Origin: Sinotaia quadrata | Taxonomy: Eukaryota; Mollusca; Gastropoda; Architaenioglossa; Viviparidae | Assembly: GCA_028829895.1 (NCBI GenBank) | Contig: CM054181.1 | Span: 2,074,501 to 2,138,500 of the forward strand | Direction of reading: 5' to 3' | Length of the DNA: 64,000 bases | In this document: positions 43,872-57,539 of the stretch, one piece after another | Layout of the letters: each line of letters begins with the position of its first letter | Position numbering within the stretch: position 1 is the stretch's first letter | Position numbers and translations under genes: made by a program | The notes under the pieces: model-generated | The model's database searches: none | What the model saw: only the letters and a program-made list of their open reading frames with translations | Told to the model about the DNA's origin: nothing

Positions 43872-45127
43872 GTAAGTTGAGTTTTATCTAACATGTATAG
43901 TACTAAATGTTTCATTGTATAAAACAACCAAATGGACTCTCATCTTTCAAAAGTACACATCTTGCAAGTTGGCATTATATACACATATAAATCAATCGTT
44001 TAGAGTGGAATTTTTTAAAGCTTTTGCAGATAGTTATATATCTCCCAGAGATCTGTAGTATTATTTAGGTTGACATTTTTAATTCTACTTTTGCAATTAG
44101 CTATATCTCTCCCAGAGGCTTACAGTATTATGCTTTGGATTTGTGCACTTTGTTGCAGTGGATGTGTGTGGTACATTTAAACAAGAAACATAAACAAAGC
44201 TAAAACACATAATTGGATGTACTTTTTTAAAATTTAAATTTAAATGTGAAAACTGTTAACTGAAGTAGCCTACTGTACTAACAACTAATATGAAAGCCAA
44301 AGGTATAAACATATACTTCTATTTAAAATGTGTAGGTCATATCAAAAGTGGTGATTTTTTTTTTTAAATAATATTTTCTAGGTAATTGTAATTAATTGCT
44401 TGCATTCCTTTTATGACCATTTCAGTGAGAATATTTTTGCAGTGGTTCATTATATCAGAAGGGATTAAAGAAATCTATAACATAAGTAGAGTTCGCTTAT
44501 CTTGGTCACTTTAAAAAAACAAAAGCAAAGTAATGCTAGCCATAATATAAACAAGATAATTTGTGAGGACAAAATCAGACCCAGCTGGAGATAAATTTAT
44601 CAGGCCCACTCGCCAGCCTTATCAAAGCTAAAAGGGCTTTTCCTGTCATGTTAGGCTAGAATTATGGTGGTCAGAGTTCAATAGAAATAATATACATATT
44701 TTCATATTGACATTCTTATTTGCGAGTTGTGAATATTTTATTTGTAGTCAAGTGGTAGAAAGTCGGTATTATAATAACATGGAATCTCAAGTAGGAGTGA
44801 GGAAAAACAAATACATATTCATCCAAGATACAGCACAATAGAAGCTAAGAAATGAGTAAATGATTTTCAACATATTTCCTTCCTTTCTTTTCTTCTTTAT
44901 TTTTTAATAACTGATGGAGAGACAATAGTAAATCTAGGATTGTTTTATAGATGTGCAACAGATATCTTTAGTTGAACTACCATTTAATTAAATAAAATGT
45001 AGAAGCTGACTACCATATAATATCTGCACATGAAATGTATTCTGTAGGATAATACACCCTAAACCAAATATTATACATTAACTGTATGCAATATACTAGC
45101 TACATAAACACATTTTAAAAGATTTTT

Positions 45128-45174
<47 letters not shown>

Positions 45175-46909
45175 TTTCATTTTAATGGGTATAGACAGTG
45201 GGTATCTGAATCTCTACTAGAAGAAAAGCGTGCGCAGTAATTTATTCATGCCTATTGGCTATAGTGGCATTTTAATACTGGTCCATTTGTAAACTTTAGT
45301 TGGAGGTGTATTACATATATGTAAAGAAAAATACACATTGTACAGTTATTTTAAATTAACACATCTGTGTCCTCTTGAAAATTCACTGTATCATATGCAC
45401 TTGGATTATATATACAAGGATACCTTCCCATGCAAAATCCTAGACATGGTACTTCTTACAAGATTTAATGCCCAGTAAACTACAATTCATATACTTGAAA
45501 ATGGTGTGCACTGTGTGTAGGGGTGGGGATCAGCTGTAACTTATCTTGTTGCTTCAAGTGTTTATATAAAAGTTGGGCCTGTTGCCAAAGATAGTGTGAC
45601 CCACACAGAGAGGGGTGTTTTGTCCCTCCATCAAAATGACTAGATACTTTATATTTTCTAGGCTAAAGCATTTTCATTCTTTATTTTTTACTTAAAATTG
45701 TTGACAAAATATCTTTTTTGTTTTTATTGTCACTTTATCCTATTCCAGTTTTTAGTAAATATAAAACAGATCTTCACATAGTTAAAATGTATGCCATCAG
45801 TAGTTTTGTAACAGCGTTACAAAAGGAAATGAGCTGTTTTCCCTACTTACATTTTTGTTCATTTTGTTATGAAATTGTTACTTGCTTTGTGTTTTTGAAT
45901 TTGACATCTGCTAAACAGTGAAGTTTATTAAAGAGCAAATATTTATGTAAGTAAGATTTATAATAATATCAGAATATTTATTTTACATTTAATTTCCTTT
46001 TTTTTTTTTGAAGGGGGTGGATTATGCCAAAACTTTTGAATGGGAATTTTAAAATACCTTACGTTTGTAAAAATTGAAAAATAATTCATATTTTTAAAGA
46101 TCGTGAATATCATAAAAAATTTAATATACAGCGTTTCTGGCCATCTCATCGGTGAATTCCAAGAACAGCTCTAATTAACCAATTTTATACATTTCAAAAA
46201 TCTTTGGAAAAATCCTTTGTTACATAAGCTTCCGACTAACTCTTCTATGTCAGCATTCCTCTATGCTAGAGTTCTCTCCCTTAGTCCAAAAAAAAACAAC
46301 AAAAAACCCACAAGCGAAAACAACCAACAAAATACTCTTACCATATGGTTCGCCCTTTCCCTCAAGGGTTTCTTAATAGAAAGTCGTTACACGTCAGACT
46401 TTCAAAAAGTTGGTGGAATTTTTGCATTTACATATTTCATTATCTGAAATTTTATTTTTATTCATCACGTGAGGGTTTTATTGCAAGTTACCTCGCGGTT
46501 TCACCACATTTTGACATTCAAGGCTTGAGCCAATCGATGTAGAGCAGTGAAGTTAAAAATAGTGATCAGCTGTTTACGCGAATAGAGGGATAGATGCGCC
46601 GTGTCGTTGAAAGTAGTTCTAGAATTCTCCTTGACATTTTGGAATAAACCTACCTCTAAGTAAGCACTTAAATACATTAATTAATTTGTCTAGGAGATAT
46701 TTTCATTTTTTGGTAAATTACTTAGTGTATACATTACTTTTGTTATATGTTTGTGCGCAAAGATAAATGCTGAGTGATAGGGCTTGAAATCAGTAGTACG
46801 TAATAATCTGCCAATTCTGCACAATCAGCCGCTAGGTTCGAGGTTTGCAGGTAGGACTAGCAACGCTCGCTTAGAACTTTACATACTGTGTATCTCTTTC
46901 TATTTGCAG
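43872..46909 (+). other. Predicted TENT5 intron 1
   Basis: Bounded by GTAAGT at 43872 and by TCTTTCTATTTGCAG ending at 46909, 37 nt before the start codon; a good polypyrimidine tract precedes the AG. About 3.0 kb, AT-rich, containing a (CA)n run at 45131-45172 but no minisatellite. A second donor-like GCAG|GTAGGA at 46850/46851 would leave only a 59-nt intron and is less likely. Confidence 0.5.
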
Positions 46910-46945
46910 ATACTCTTCTTGCACGAAATATCTTTTAGTAACGCC

Positions 46946-48181
46946 ATGGCTGCTCAGAATATTTGTCGCAACCGATTTCAGGTTTTATGTTATGACCAAG
47001 TTGTTCGTTTACATGAAGTAATGGAAGACGTGGTTCCAATTCATGGCCGTGGGAACTTTCCAACGTTAGATGTCAAACTCCGAGAACTCGTTCAAGTGGT
47101 GCGTGAAAAACTAGCAGCAGACGGTGTGCAAGTTCGCGATGTCCGCCTTAACGGAGGAGCAGCCAGTTACATTCTGGGCAGTACCAGCTGTCAAGAATTC
47201 AATGATTTGGATCTCATTTTCGGAGTGGACTTGTCAAACCATAACGAGCTGCAAAAAATTCGCAACTGTGTGTTGGAGTGTTTGTTGGATTTCCTACCAG
47301 AGGGCGTAAATAAGGAGAAGATGAGTAGCTGTAGTCTAAAGGAAGCCTACGTACAGAAGATGGTTAAAGTTTGCAATGAGCACGGAGACCGGTGGAGTCT
47401 CATCTCTCTCTCCAACAAGACTAGAAAAAATGTTGAACTAAAGTTTGTAGACAAGATGAAAAGACAGTTTGAGTTCAGCGTCGATTCCTTCCAGATCATT
47501 TTGGATAGTCTGTTAACATTTTATGAAATTTCCCAAGCCCCCATGAGTGAGCACTTTTACCCAACTGTTGTTGCAGAGAGTGTATATGGAGATTTCAGCG
47601 AGGCATGGTATCACTTGAACAGCAAGCTGATAGCTACCCGTAATCCAGAAGAAATCCGTGGTGGTGGGCTCCTGAAATACTGCAATCTGTTGGTGAAAGG
47701 TTTCAGTCCAGCTGAGGAAGTTGATATTCGCACCATGGAGAGGTACATGTGTTCACGTTTCTTCATTGATTTTAGTGATATCAACCAGCAGAGGTTAAAG
47801 CTGGAGGCTTATCTTGCCAACCATTTTTGCGGTGATGAAAGTATGAAGTATCAGTATCTGATGACTCTCTATCGTGTTGTAGATGAGAGTACAATCTGCC
47901 TCATGGGCCATGAGCGCCGTCAAACGCTTAACTTAATTCACCAACTGGCCTATGAGGTGATGATGATACAGGAGCGAAAAGCGCAAGTTAAGTGCATCGA
48001 ACTGCATGAGCTTGATCAGCTTAACAACCTCGTCATTGACCAAGTGTTTTATGGACCATATGTCAGTGGAACTAATGGCAGCCAGTACTACAGTTACGCA
48101 GCTCCTTCCTCCACTTTTGGACATCAGATTGGTAACTCTTCATCTTGTCCATTTTGCCCTCCATACCTCAAGTGTTCCTAG
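46946..48181 (+). CDS. TENT5: TENT5 (FAM46) terminal nucleotidyltransferase, non-canonical poly(A) polymerase
   Basis: The product is 411 residues from a single uninterrupted exon. The start is the ATG at 46946 in strong context (ACGCCATGG); the frame is open upstream to 46784 without another ATG. TENT5 enzymes add poly(A) tails to chosen cytoplasmic mRNAs, in vertebrates often those for secreted proteins translated at the ER. Visible landmarks: the family N-terminal block [13 protein letters not shown] (29-41); the nucleotidyltransferase helical turn LNGG (68-71), Gly-Gly where vertebrate paralogues have Gly-Ser, both allowed in the superfamily; metal-binding DLD (Asp87, Asp89); a third acidic residue Glu164 in [20 protein letters not shown] (131-143); [17 protein letters not shown] core ([13 protein letters not shown], 172-184); [16 protein letters not shown] (235-250); [14 protein letters not shown] (266-279); [13 protein letters not shown] (318-330). 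Length fits the family (about 390-440). The last ~70 residues diverge and end in a Ser/Cys/Pro-rich tail. All catalytic positions are present, so it should be active. Which of the vertebrate A-D paralogues is closest cannot be said; a single pre-duplication gene is likely. Confidence 0.97.
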   Translation: MAAQNICRNRFQVLCYDQVVRLHEVMEDVVPIHGRGNFPTLDVKLRELVQVVREKLAADGVQVRDVRLNGGAASYILGSTSCQEFNDLDLIFGVDLSNHNELQKIRNCVLECLLDFLPEGVNKEKMSSCSLKEAYVQKMVKVCNEHGDRWSLISLSNKTRKNVELKFVDKMKRQFEFSVDSFQIILDSLLTFYEISQAPMSEHFYPTVVAESVYGDFSEAWYHLNSKLIATRNPEEIRGGGLLKYCNLLVKGFSPAEEVDIRTMERYMCSRFFIDFSDINQQRLKLEAYLANHFCGDESMKYQYLMTLYRVVDESTICLMGHERRQTLNLIHQLAYEVMMIQERKAQVKCIELHELDQLNNLVIDQVFYGPYVSGTNGSQYYSYAAPSSTFGHQIGNSSSCPFCPPYLKCS

Positions 48182-51100
48182 TTTTTTTCTTTATTTTTTT
48201 TTTTTTTGAATAGGCTTCTTTAGGTGGAACAATATCAGTGTCAAATGACAAGTGGGTGCTAGAACACTATAATATAAGCTACCCTTTTTTCCCTCCCTGC
48301 TCTTCCCCTGTTTAAAAATTCAATTGTCTCATTCATGTTTACTTATATTGTTATAATAGTTATATCTCTTGTATTTATCATATAAATATATCTATTATAA
48401 AATGATAATGCAAGTATGATTGATGCATACTATTAAACTTATGATCTATATATGTTCATAAATACAGTTATAGTTTGGTAAATGTTATATATATTTTAAA
48501 TGTACATGTATTGAACTCATGTGCCAGTCACCTTCCTCAAAATATTGATGCCCTTCTTTATTGCAACTCAGTCATGTACTGCTGGACAGAAGTTTATGAG
48601 CTGCTGGTGTATTTGTAGGTGTTATTTTTCTCAGAAGACAAAATTACACTTACAGCAAAAGATTAAGCATGATAATTTTAATATTACTGTTACTACTAAA
48701 ATTATTTGATATTCACAAACCTAATGTTAAACTAACTTAAAGAATTGAATGCCTCCTTTTGCCTTAATTCATTAATTGTTGTTCAGCTTCAAACTAAATC
48801 TCTGAGCTTATTCTTTATTTTCATTTTTATTTTACAAATTTATGGTGGCATACCTTTAAGGCTTTATTTTTTTTTTACAGTTTGAAATAAATTTACTAAG
48901 ATTGCCTTAAACTAGTAAAGTTTAAAGTATTATGCATTAATACCACAAACATACTGATTTAGTGTTTAATTTATGGTGGGGAATTTAGGAGAGGTGTAGG
49001 AAGAAAGGGAGAGGGATATATTTCCTATTTGATAGCCAGATTAAATTATTAATCCATTTATTTGTTTTTTTAAAATTATAAAAATATAATTCACAGTTTA
49101 GTGTTACCCTTCACTATTCTTTTTTATTTTTATTAACATCATTCACTGAATCGTTTGTAATATTATCGGACTTTATATCTTTACAAATTACAAAGTGCTT
49201 TAGTTAGTGCTTTCTGGGTAATAAACTAATAGTATACTTCCAATCAGAGTCATACTTAAAATATTACATATCTTTATGCCTTTCTTTTGGCACCCATGCC
49301 TAAAATGTTTTAAAATCTAAACACAGAAAAATATATTAAAAATTATTATGCTTGGCTGTCACCCAAGGCTGGCCACACACCCTTTTTAGTATGCCACCAC
49401 TTGCAATGAATATTTTATTATTTACATTTAATAGGCAAGTCATTAAACACAAATAAGATCACTTGGTACATCTTGATGTCTGTTAAATTTAGTTTGCAAA
49501 CATATCTTGAAACAACAATTGTAATAACAGTAAAGTTTCATAGTATTTTCAATCTTTCAGAGTATTACTAGTATTAGTATCACTCATATTTTCATATATT
49601 CAGTTCAGGAACAGTAGATAATATGTAAAAGCAAACCATTCTATGCTAACTTAAATAAATCCTTATTTGTAATTTAAATTTCTCTTGAAAATGATAGGGA
49701 TACTTGTAGTATGTTTTATTTTTTTTTTTGTGATATAAATTTAGTGTGAATAATCTGTCAATTTTGGTTTTGATGGGTATTTTTTAAAATAATTTTTTGG
49801 TTGTTTTAAAACATTTTCTTACTTTGCTGATTATTTGTTAAATAATTTACACATTAATAATAATTATATGTATTATCGGTATGTATATTGTGCTTATATT
49901 TATTAAATATTGAATCCTAGATGCAAGGTAAGACTAAGAGTTCTGCTCACTTTTCATCTGACATAATTATCTGTAGTGCAGATTTTTTAATTTTTGTCTC
50001 CTGTTTAAAAGTATATTAATAGTATCTAATGTATAATTATTAAAGTAAATGCAGTTGTAGCTTAGTCTAAAATAAATTATCATAATTATTTATTATTTCT
50101 AAAACATAATATTAATGAAATAGTAAATTATTTTTTGTTGTTATGATTAGCTACTGTATAAATAATAACTTTGTATTATTTTTGTTTTGCTTTAGTATTA
50201 CTATTTGTTGTATGTACTAATCTAGTAATATTCTAATTTAAACAAGTATCATTTGATATCATTCTGCAAAGCACTTCACAGAACACTTTTTATTATTAGA
50301 TTTATGTAAAAGATATTATGTTATTTTAATTACACTTGTAATACTCTTAGTCCAGTAATAGTGTGACTAGTGGTAGAATACATGCATATTACAATTTACA
50401 TACAGTATGTCCTGTGGTTACAGGGAAGTTGTAACTTTTAAGGATCCATAGCATGCCCATCTGATAAACTGCTCATCTTATTTATGTATCTGAACTTGAC
50501 CTAGCACATTCACTATTTCTTTATGTGGTTTGTATTTTGAATGATTTTTTTTAAAATTGTTATTATACCTTTTTTTTTTAATCTTTATATAAAGTTGTAA
50601 TTATTTTTTAATTTTTGTGATAAAGTTTGCTAACACTTTTCAGTAGCCTTATTTTTCAATCTCTTCTATAGTATAATACTAGTAAAGAAAAGCTATTTTT
50701 TTCATATTTGACCAGCATTGGTGAAATTTATCAATGCATATTGAATATATATTTAAACAGAATATAAAGGGTGTAGGGTGTTTGTGTCCAAAAGCTGATT
50801 AGTACAAGTCAGCAGCATTTAAGATTGTTTTTTTATTTATTTATTGAATACCATTAACTAATGCATATAGATTCTATTTTAGCAAATTCATATATATTTT
50901 TAGAGCTATATTTATAATAAATATTAATACCCGGTTACAGATCTATGTTAAAGGAAAAAAAATTCTTAAATGTTTCCAAACTGGACATTGTAATGGCACT
51001 AAGGCAAATGCAGTTTTGACATGTACTGTTTGACCTTAAAGTTCATCATAGATTTGCCTTGAAAATGGGAGTTTCTTGATCCTGATAGTGATAGGCTGGA

Positions 51101-52465
51101 ACATACCTATTACCAGTGAATTCTGTTTGTTGGTGTATATTGATGTCAACGTTTTTATTTCCCCCAGTACATTTTTATGTGCATGGTGGAATTGTTACAA
51201 ACCAGTCTCCTTGCTCCTCCTTCCTCTCTGTGGTTGCATTAATTTTGGATAATCATATTTTGCCTTTTATTTTGTGTTAAGTGGGGTGCTGGTGTCTCTA
51301 CATTTAATCAGATGTTTTTCACACAGAATAAATCATTGTTGCATAATTGTGTGAATATGTATGTATATATATATATACAACTTCTTTTGTCTTTTTGTTT
51401 CTTGCTGTTTAAAATTTCACAAGTTTCATCAGCTGATTAAGTTTTGGTGCCATTTTTGAGCACACAGCTAAACTAACACAATCAAATATTGTTTTTAATC
51501 CCTTAAAATATAAAAGTTGTGTTCTTTGTGAATTATGACCAATATTGCATGTTTTCCTATAAGCTGGTGATGATAATTGACATATTTTTCACAGTTGTGA
51601 CTAAAGCCAGGTATTCTGATTATTCCTTTTAGCAACACTGCACTATTCTATAGTTGATAGTCTATAATTAGCAACACTGCACTATACTATAATTGATAGT
51701 CTATAATTCTTATATGATATCATCATCATGACCTGACATTTTAAGTGAGATTATCTGTTGGTGTCACTATTAAGAACATATTATAACTGATTTCTTTTCT
51801 AGAACAGATGCACTTTTTTATTTCTTTGTGATTACAGAAATATTTCCTGTTTTCACTAGAAGTAGTACAGTAGTAGTACTAGAAATATAATTTCAATAAA
51901 TTTGTTACACACATAAGATATTTATTCACTACTCTCAGTTTGCAAATTGTCTGATAATAATGATTGCTAGTTTATCTTATGTACACCATTAGGTCAATAG
52001 TTTATGACTAGTGATGGTTTATGCTGACTACTAAAAGTACTATAATTTAATACAGTTTTACCAAGCTTATTCCCTTGTCAGCAGTGGCACTTTACAACTA
52101 CAAGTACAAGACAGTATCCCCCCCCCCCCCAACCCTCTTCAGTTTATTATTGTGCATATATGTCAGTTTAATATGATTGCTTTGTTTGTGTATATTGCAT
52201 ATAATATGTGTATATATGCATCTTATAACATTTTGTAAATTTTTTCATTTGTCTGTTGTATTATAGTTTCATGTAGTTTTTGCATCTGGATTTGTTACTT
52301 TCAACAAATGTGTGTAATTTTTTTTCTTATTCCTATTCATAGAATCTTATATTTGCATTTTTTTTTTTTTTAATTTGTACAAATATTTGTTTAACTTATA
52401 ATTATATTTTATAAACTCTTTTATTTCCCAGAAAACTGTGTCAGACACAAAAAATAGCATACAAA

Positions 52466-52499
<34 letters not shown>

Positions 52500-52561
52500 G
52501 GAACTGTGATCTCTTTGGCTTATACTGTTATAGTATGTACTATTGTCAATATGCAAATAAA
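48182..52561 (+). other. Possible long TENT5 3' UTR
   Basis: AT-rich, free of minisatellites, with T-runs much commoner than A-runs on the + strand. Candidate AATAAA signals include 48886, 49220, 49654, 51327 and 52556. An AU-rich ATTTATTTATT element lies at 50835-50845, and Pumilio-type TGTATATA at 51362-51369 and 52209-52216. In this composition such words also arise by chance, so the 3' end is unresolved; 52561 is only one candidate. A 37-bp duplication (AGCAACACTGCACTAT) sits at 51632-51708. Confidence 0.35.
52467..52498. repeat. (CA)n microsatellite
   Basis: About 15 uninterrupted CA units. Confidence 0.97.
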
Positions 52562-55523
52562 GTAATACCTAAAAGGAATGTAAGGAAAAAAAAACTATTA
52601 TACATCAATAGATATGATTCATGTGGTCTTTATTTTAAATGTTATTAATGTAAATTAGTTTTGTTTTTGATTCTTTCACAATTTCTTTCTTGTCTTTTTT
52701 TTTTAAACTATGTAACTGCAATTAAGTGTTTAACTTCTCTGATAGTTTACATAAATCAAGATTATTTAAAATATTTCGTGATGATATGCTTATGTTATAA
52801 TATAAATGTAAAACCAAAATATAAACAGTTCAGGAGCAAACTGTGCCCCCTTGCTCAAAAGATATTTATGCTCACTGTAGTGGAATAATTGCAAATAAAC
52901 TAATGGCTGAATCAGATCCATTTTACTGTTTATCCACAGCAGTGGCTGTAATTTTATATACATGTACATATGCATGTTATTTTAACAGTACTTATTTATA
53001 CATTATCTTCTGTTTATGTTCAGTTTTATTTATATTTCAAATATTAAATATTTGCTGGAACAACTTAATACATTAACCATATCAGTCATTCAGTGGCTGG
53101 ATAAATATTTAATAACTGAGAAAGAAAATATAGTAAGTAGCACTAACAGTGACTAGATAAATGTTCACAATTGAAAAATAAAATTTTGTTGCTAATAACT
53201 CTTACAATGGGACTGGATGTTTATTCACATTAAATTAATAATCCTAACAGGAATTGATAGATGTTCACATCACAATAAGAAAAACTGTAATTAGTAATTG
53301 TATTAAATAATCAGGGTGAAGTTTGAAAATAGAATACTATTATTATTAATATGCACATTGTTGTCAGTAGTTACAAAGATTACTTATTTCAAATTTGCAC
53401 ACTCTTCAATGATTGCTGTGACTTTTTTTTTTTATTATTATTATTTAAAGAGCTGTTTTTTGTTTACAATAAAATATTTTATTTCATTATTTTAGTGTAC
53501 ACTATTAGTGTTATAAATTAAAAAGAGCAATCACCATGACTCTTCATAAAGAATCATATGACTACACAATGCCTTACACTAAAGATATTAGTTTGTTAGA
53601 CTGTTACTTCTAACAGTAAACTACTATACTAGTATTTGTAATAGTGTGATTACAGGTTTTTCCTTTTATCATTTAATTTATATACTTATTCTGGATAACA
53701 TGATAATACATCATTCTCTTTCTGTAATGAATTGTCTTTCACTTCATTTTCAAAAGTTAAGAAAGGTATGTATTTTATTTTAATTTAAATTTTTAGACCT
53801 GAAAGGCTGAAGTCTGTGTTTACTCACACTAAGTCACAGTTTTTGCAAGTGTGAGTATATAGCTTCAAAAGATTATATTAAAGTAATTAGGTTCTAAACT
53901 TGATTAACAGTACATATTATATTTATATTGTTGCACTTAGAGCAGTAAATTCAGCTGTAGCCACAGTCTTTCAGGAATGGTACAGTGGTAAGAAACTGAA
54001 CAGTGTTTTCAAATGCTTTTATTTAGACTTAGCAAATTTTCTAAGATAGTCTGCATATTTGCTAAACCGAGCGTGTATGCTAAGATGGTCTTTGCATATT
54101 TGCTAAGATGAGCTTCAATCCTAAACGGTGATTATTTGTTCATGTTCAGACTTCCAGGACTACATTTTCCATTCAAGATGCTTTCATTGTACAGTGCTTT
54201 TCTTTTATCTTTTCAAAATAAGCTTTTATCTCCCATGTACATAGCATCCCTGACCTTGAGACTTCCTTTCTCCATGTGGTATATAATTGTTAGCAGTGAG
54301 AGAGAGAGTGTGTGTGTGTGTGTGTGTGCATATATGGTGTGCACTATGTTCTACGCTATATGTTCTTTTAAATAAGAAATAATCTCTTTCATGCTTAAGC
54401 CAGATACTGAGGTAGGAGTTTAAAACTATACTTGGCTCAAGTGGAATATTCACTCTTTATGCTGAGGCCAAACTTTGTGCTCTCTTTGACCTGTGGTTAT
54501 ATGTCAGTGCCTCTTTATGCAAAGAATGTGATTAATTTGTTTTTTTTTGAAATGTTTTCATTTCCTAATCAATGCATTAGCATTCTGCTTTGTTTGTGTA
54601 TAATTTTAGTTTTGCTGTTAGGATGTAATATGAGTAACATCAAACTGTAATTTCACTTCATGGTATGCATTCTCCAATACTGTGTTCACTTTGTTTTGCT
54701 ATTATAAAAACTTTTTTTAATTGTGCTGTTGCTACCCATTATTTCTGAAGCTTTTTAATTTGAGAGACTTTGTACTTATCTCTAGTACTAGTAGTAGTCT
54801 TCTGGGTGACTGGTGTATAGGGCATTTTGGGGAATCTAGAGCTTTAACAGTTTAAGTCCTTTGATAATCTTTAATGGTGAATTTAGCCATTTATCTGATT
54901 TACTTATAATTTCGGTGTTTGAAAAATATTCATTTGTTGATTTTATCTTTTTGTCCACTTTAAGTCATTATTTCTGAGACTTAAATCTCAAGTTTATACA
55001 TTCATGAAAACTGTAAGAGGGTCTCTAAACTTCAGCAGCGATACAATGACAGCCTTGTTTGTTTGACTAGGAATGGATTAAACTCTTGGACTAGGGCAGT
55101 AAATAAAAATATGTTAAGAAAACATATAACAGTCATTGCTTATGTGCATTGAGTTTGTCTCAATACTCAGTTTCCAGTGTGGAATATTTTCTCTTTGAAG
55201 GATGATGTTCTACTCAGTCTTTCATGTCAGATAAAGCAGTGCATTCTCTACTTTGAATGCTGTTAGTTGATACCTGTTTGAAAAAGAAGTATTTGGTTGT
55301 TTTCAGAAATGAGTTTAATACAATGACTTTGTAAAATCTCAGAATATTAGGTTATTGAATAATTTAATCTTCAAAATTTTAATTATCATTATCCTTTCTA
55401 TTTCTAAAACTAAAAAGAAAAATCCTCTAAAATAATGATTGCCTAACATTTGTTTCTAATTTCTATTGTCCTCAGAATATAAATATATTTTCATGCTTTA
55501 TTTTTCAGATTTTTTTTATGACA

Positions 55524-55582
<59 letters not shown>

Positions 55583-57539
55583 CTGTCCACTTAAAACCCT
55601 CAGTAATGTTGCTAAACTAAAACAGTTGTGAATTGCTAGATGAATATAAAAGCTAGATTGTATCTGATACAAATCACTTAGATTTGGTCATAAATTTGGC
55701 CTTGTAAGTCAGTTGCTTATTAATTGTTATTTGTTTCTTACAATTAAAGACTGATTGTATTATTATTTTAATTTTATTATTTTCTGAAAGATTTAGAGTC
55801 ACCTTAAGAGCGCCTTCATGGCATGAGAGAACTAGTGTGGTCTACCTATCATAAAACAAAAACATTCATTGGGTGACCATTCATAAAACAGCAACTTTCA
55901 TGGTTGTCCTATCATGAAATATCATTGTTGACCTATCATTTAAGTAACAACAGTCATTTCATGTAATTGTGGTCTTGGTTGACCTATCATTTAGGTAACA
56001 ACAGTCATTTTATGTAATTGTGGTTTTGGTTGTCCAGTGACTGACTGCTAGGGGAAAGTTAAGTCTCATGACAGAAGCATACAGGAGATAAGTTAGAGTC
56101 ATGAGGTTCCCTCATCTAAAAAGGACTTTTGTTGAATTGTGCAAGAGATATTGTTTCCTTGGAGCAGAAGAACAATAGTCTTTCATCTGACATATCTCAG
56201 ACATTTGCATAAGATCAGACAAACTGTGTAATGTTTCACTAGATATGTTATGAGTGAAGTGAATTATTGAAAAGGTGTTGTTAGATTAAATTAATAGGTT
56301 TTTCCTGTCTTTTTTAGCATTTATAATTGATAGGATTTTTTTTTTATAGTTTAACGTATACTGCTTACAATGCTGCTTAAATGTCGGGGGTTATTGTTAG
56401 ATTGGAAAGAAAGGTATAGGTTTTGGGTTGGTTTTGTAAAGGGTAGGGACTTTTTCTTATCAAGGAAAAGAATTTTTATTTTTTATTTTATCAAGATGAA
56501 AGAAGTATTTGCATTATTTTAAAAATTATTTATTATAGCACAGATATCATTTGATTTAGTTGAAAGACATTTTTGCTCTTAACAAATTTGCTTATATTTT
56601 TTTAATTTCTTGATTTGTTCCCTTTGCAAACATTTTGTCTTGCTGCAATTTGTTATCATGTGTAAATAGGTTGTAATATGTTTCCAAAGTGGAAATCTGT
56701 TGGCACCGCATAAGTATGCAGGTTTGCTTCAAGCCATGCCTGTGCTAGCCAGTGTCATTGCAGCTTGATTTTTGTTTCATGTATTTGTGTATTTTTGTGT
56801 GTATAAGCATTTTTGTTTACAGTGAATGCTTATTTCAAAATAACAACAGTAATAACAATTATTAACAACCATTAGAGGCATACTTGGTACCAGAAAATCG
56901 TACTCAAAGTAGAGTTGTTAATGCTGTGTCGGAAACTGAAGTTTTTTTCTCTGTCATTTATGTCATTATTTTTTCAACTCTGGCAGCTTAAAACAGTTAA
57001 CAAATTTTCTGAAAGAAATAGTGTGTGGAGTAAGGCATTTGTGATTGTGTGAACAACTTTTCTTTTCTCTTTTTTCCTACAGTACTGATGCATTCCATGA
57101 CTTAGCCTTGTCCAAAACTGCACATTTTTACTGCAGCATTTTTAGAAGCACCAGTTAGATAACAAGTCCTAAGTTTTTATTTTATATTATTTTTTTAAGT
57201 TCAAAAAATGTCAACCAATTTCTTTTTTAAATTTTAATTGAGATGGTTGGTTGGGATGCTGCTGTTGTAGAATATAGCTAGTTAAGAAAAATTGACGGCC
57301 TGAAAGATTAAATATCCCTCACGCAAGATGTGGAGGTGGGGGGGATTTTGAGAGAGTTTTTCTTAAAACAAGGTTTACCTATTAAATGGTCAGTATTTAA
57401 TTACACAGACTGAAATAGGAAATTAAAGGAAAGACATTTAGCACATTGATAATGGTGCCAAGCTGTAGCATATAATTTAATATCCATGTATTAGAAGCTT
57501 CCTATTACAAGATATATGTGAAAATGCCCTTTTTGTAAT
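52562..57539. other. Single-copy AT-rich region after TENT5
   Basis: No coding region recognised. Holds a (TG)n at 55527-55580, a short TG run near 54308-54328, a ~51-bp duplication around 55925-56030 (GTTGACCTATCATTTAAGTA) and a Pumilio-type TGTAAATA at 56661-56668. The + strand T-run excess continues, so part could still be 3' UTR. Confidence 0.5.

Noticed and set aside
46851..46909. 59-nt intron between GTAGGA and the TTTGCAG acceptor
   Set aside because: Very short for an animal intron; the perfect CAG|GTAAGT donor at 43871/43872 is the better partner.
46784..46945. 54-codon N-terminal extension of the TENT5 frame
   Set aside because: It would need a TTG start and overlaps the predicted intron and acceptor; the ATG at 46946 has a strong context and fits the family N-terminus.
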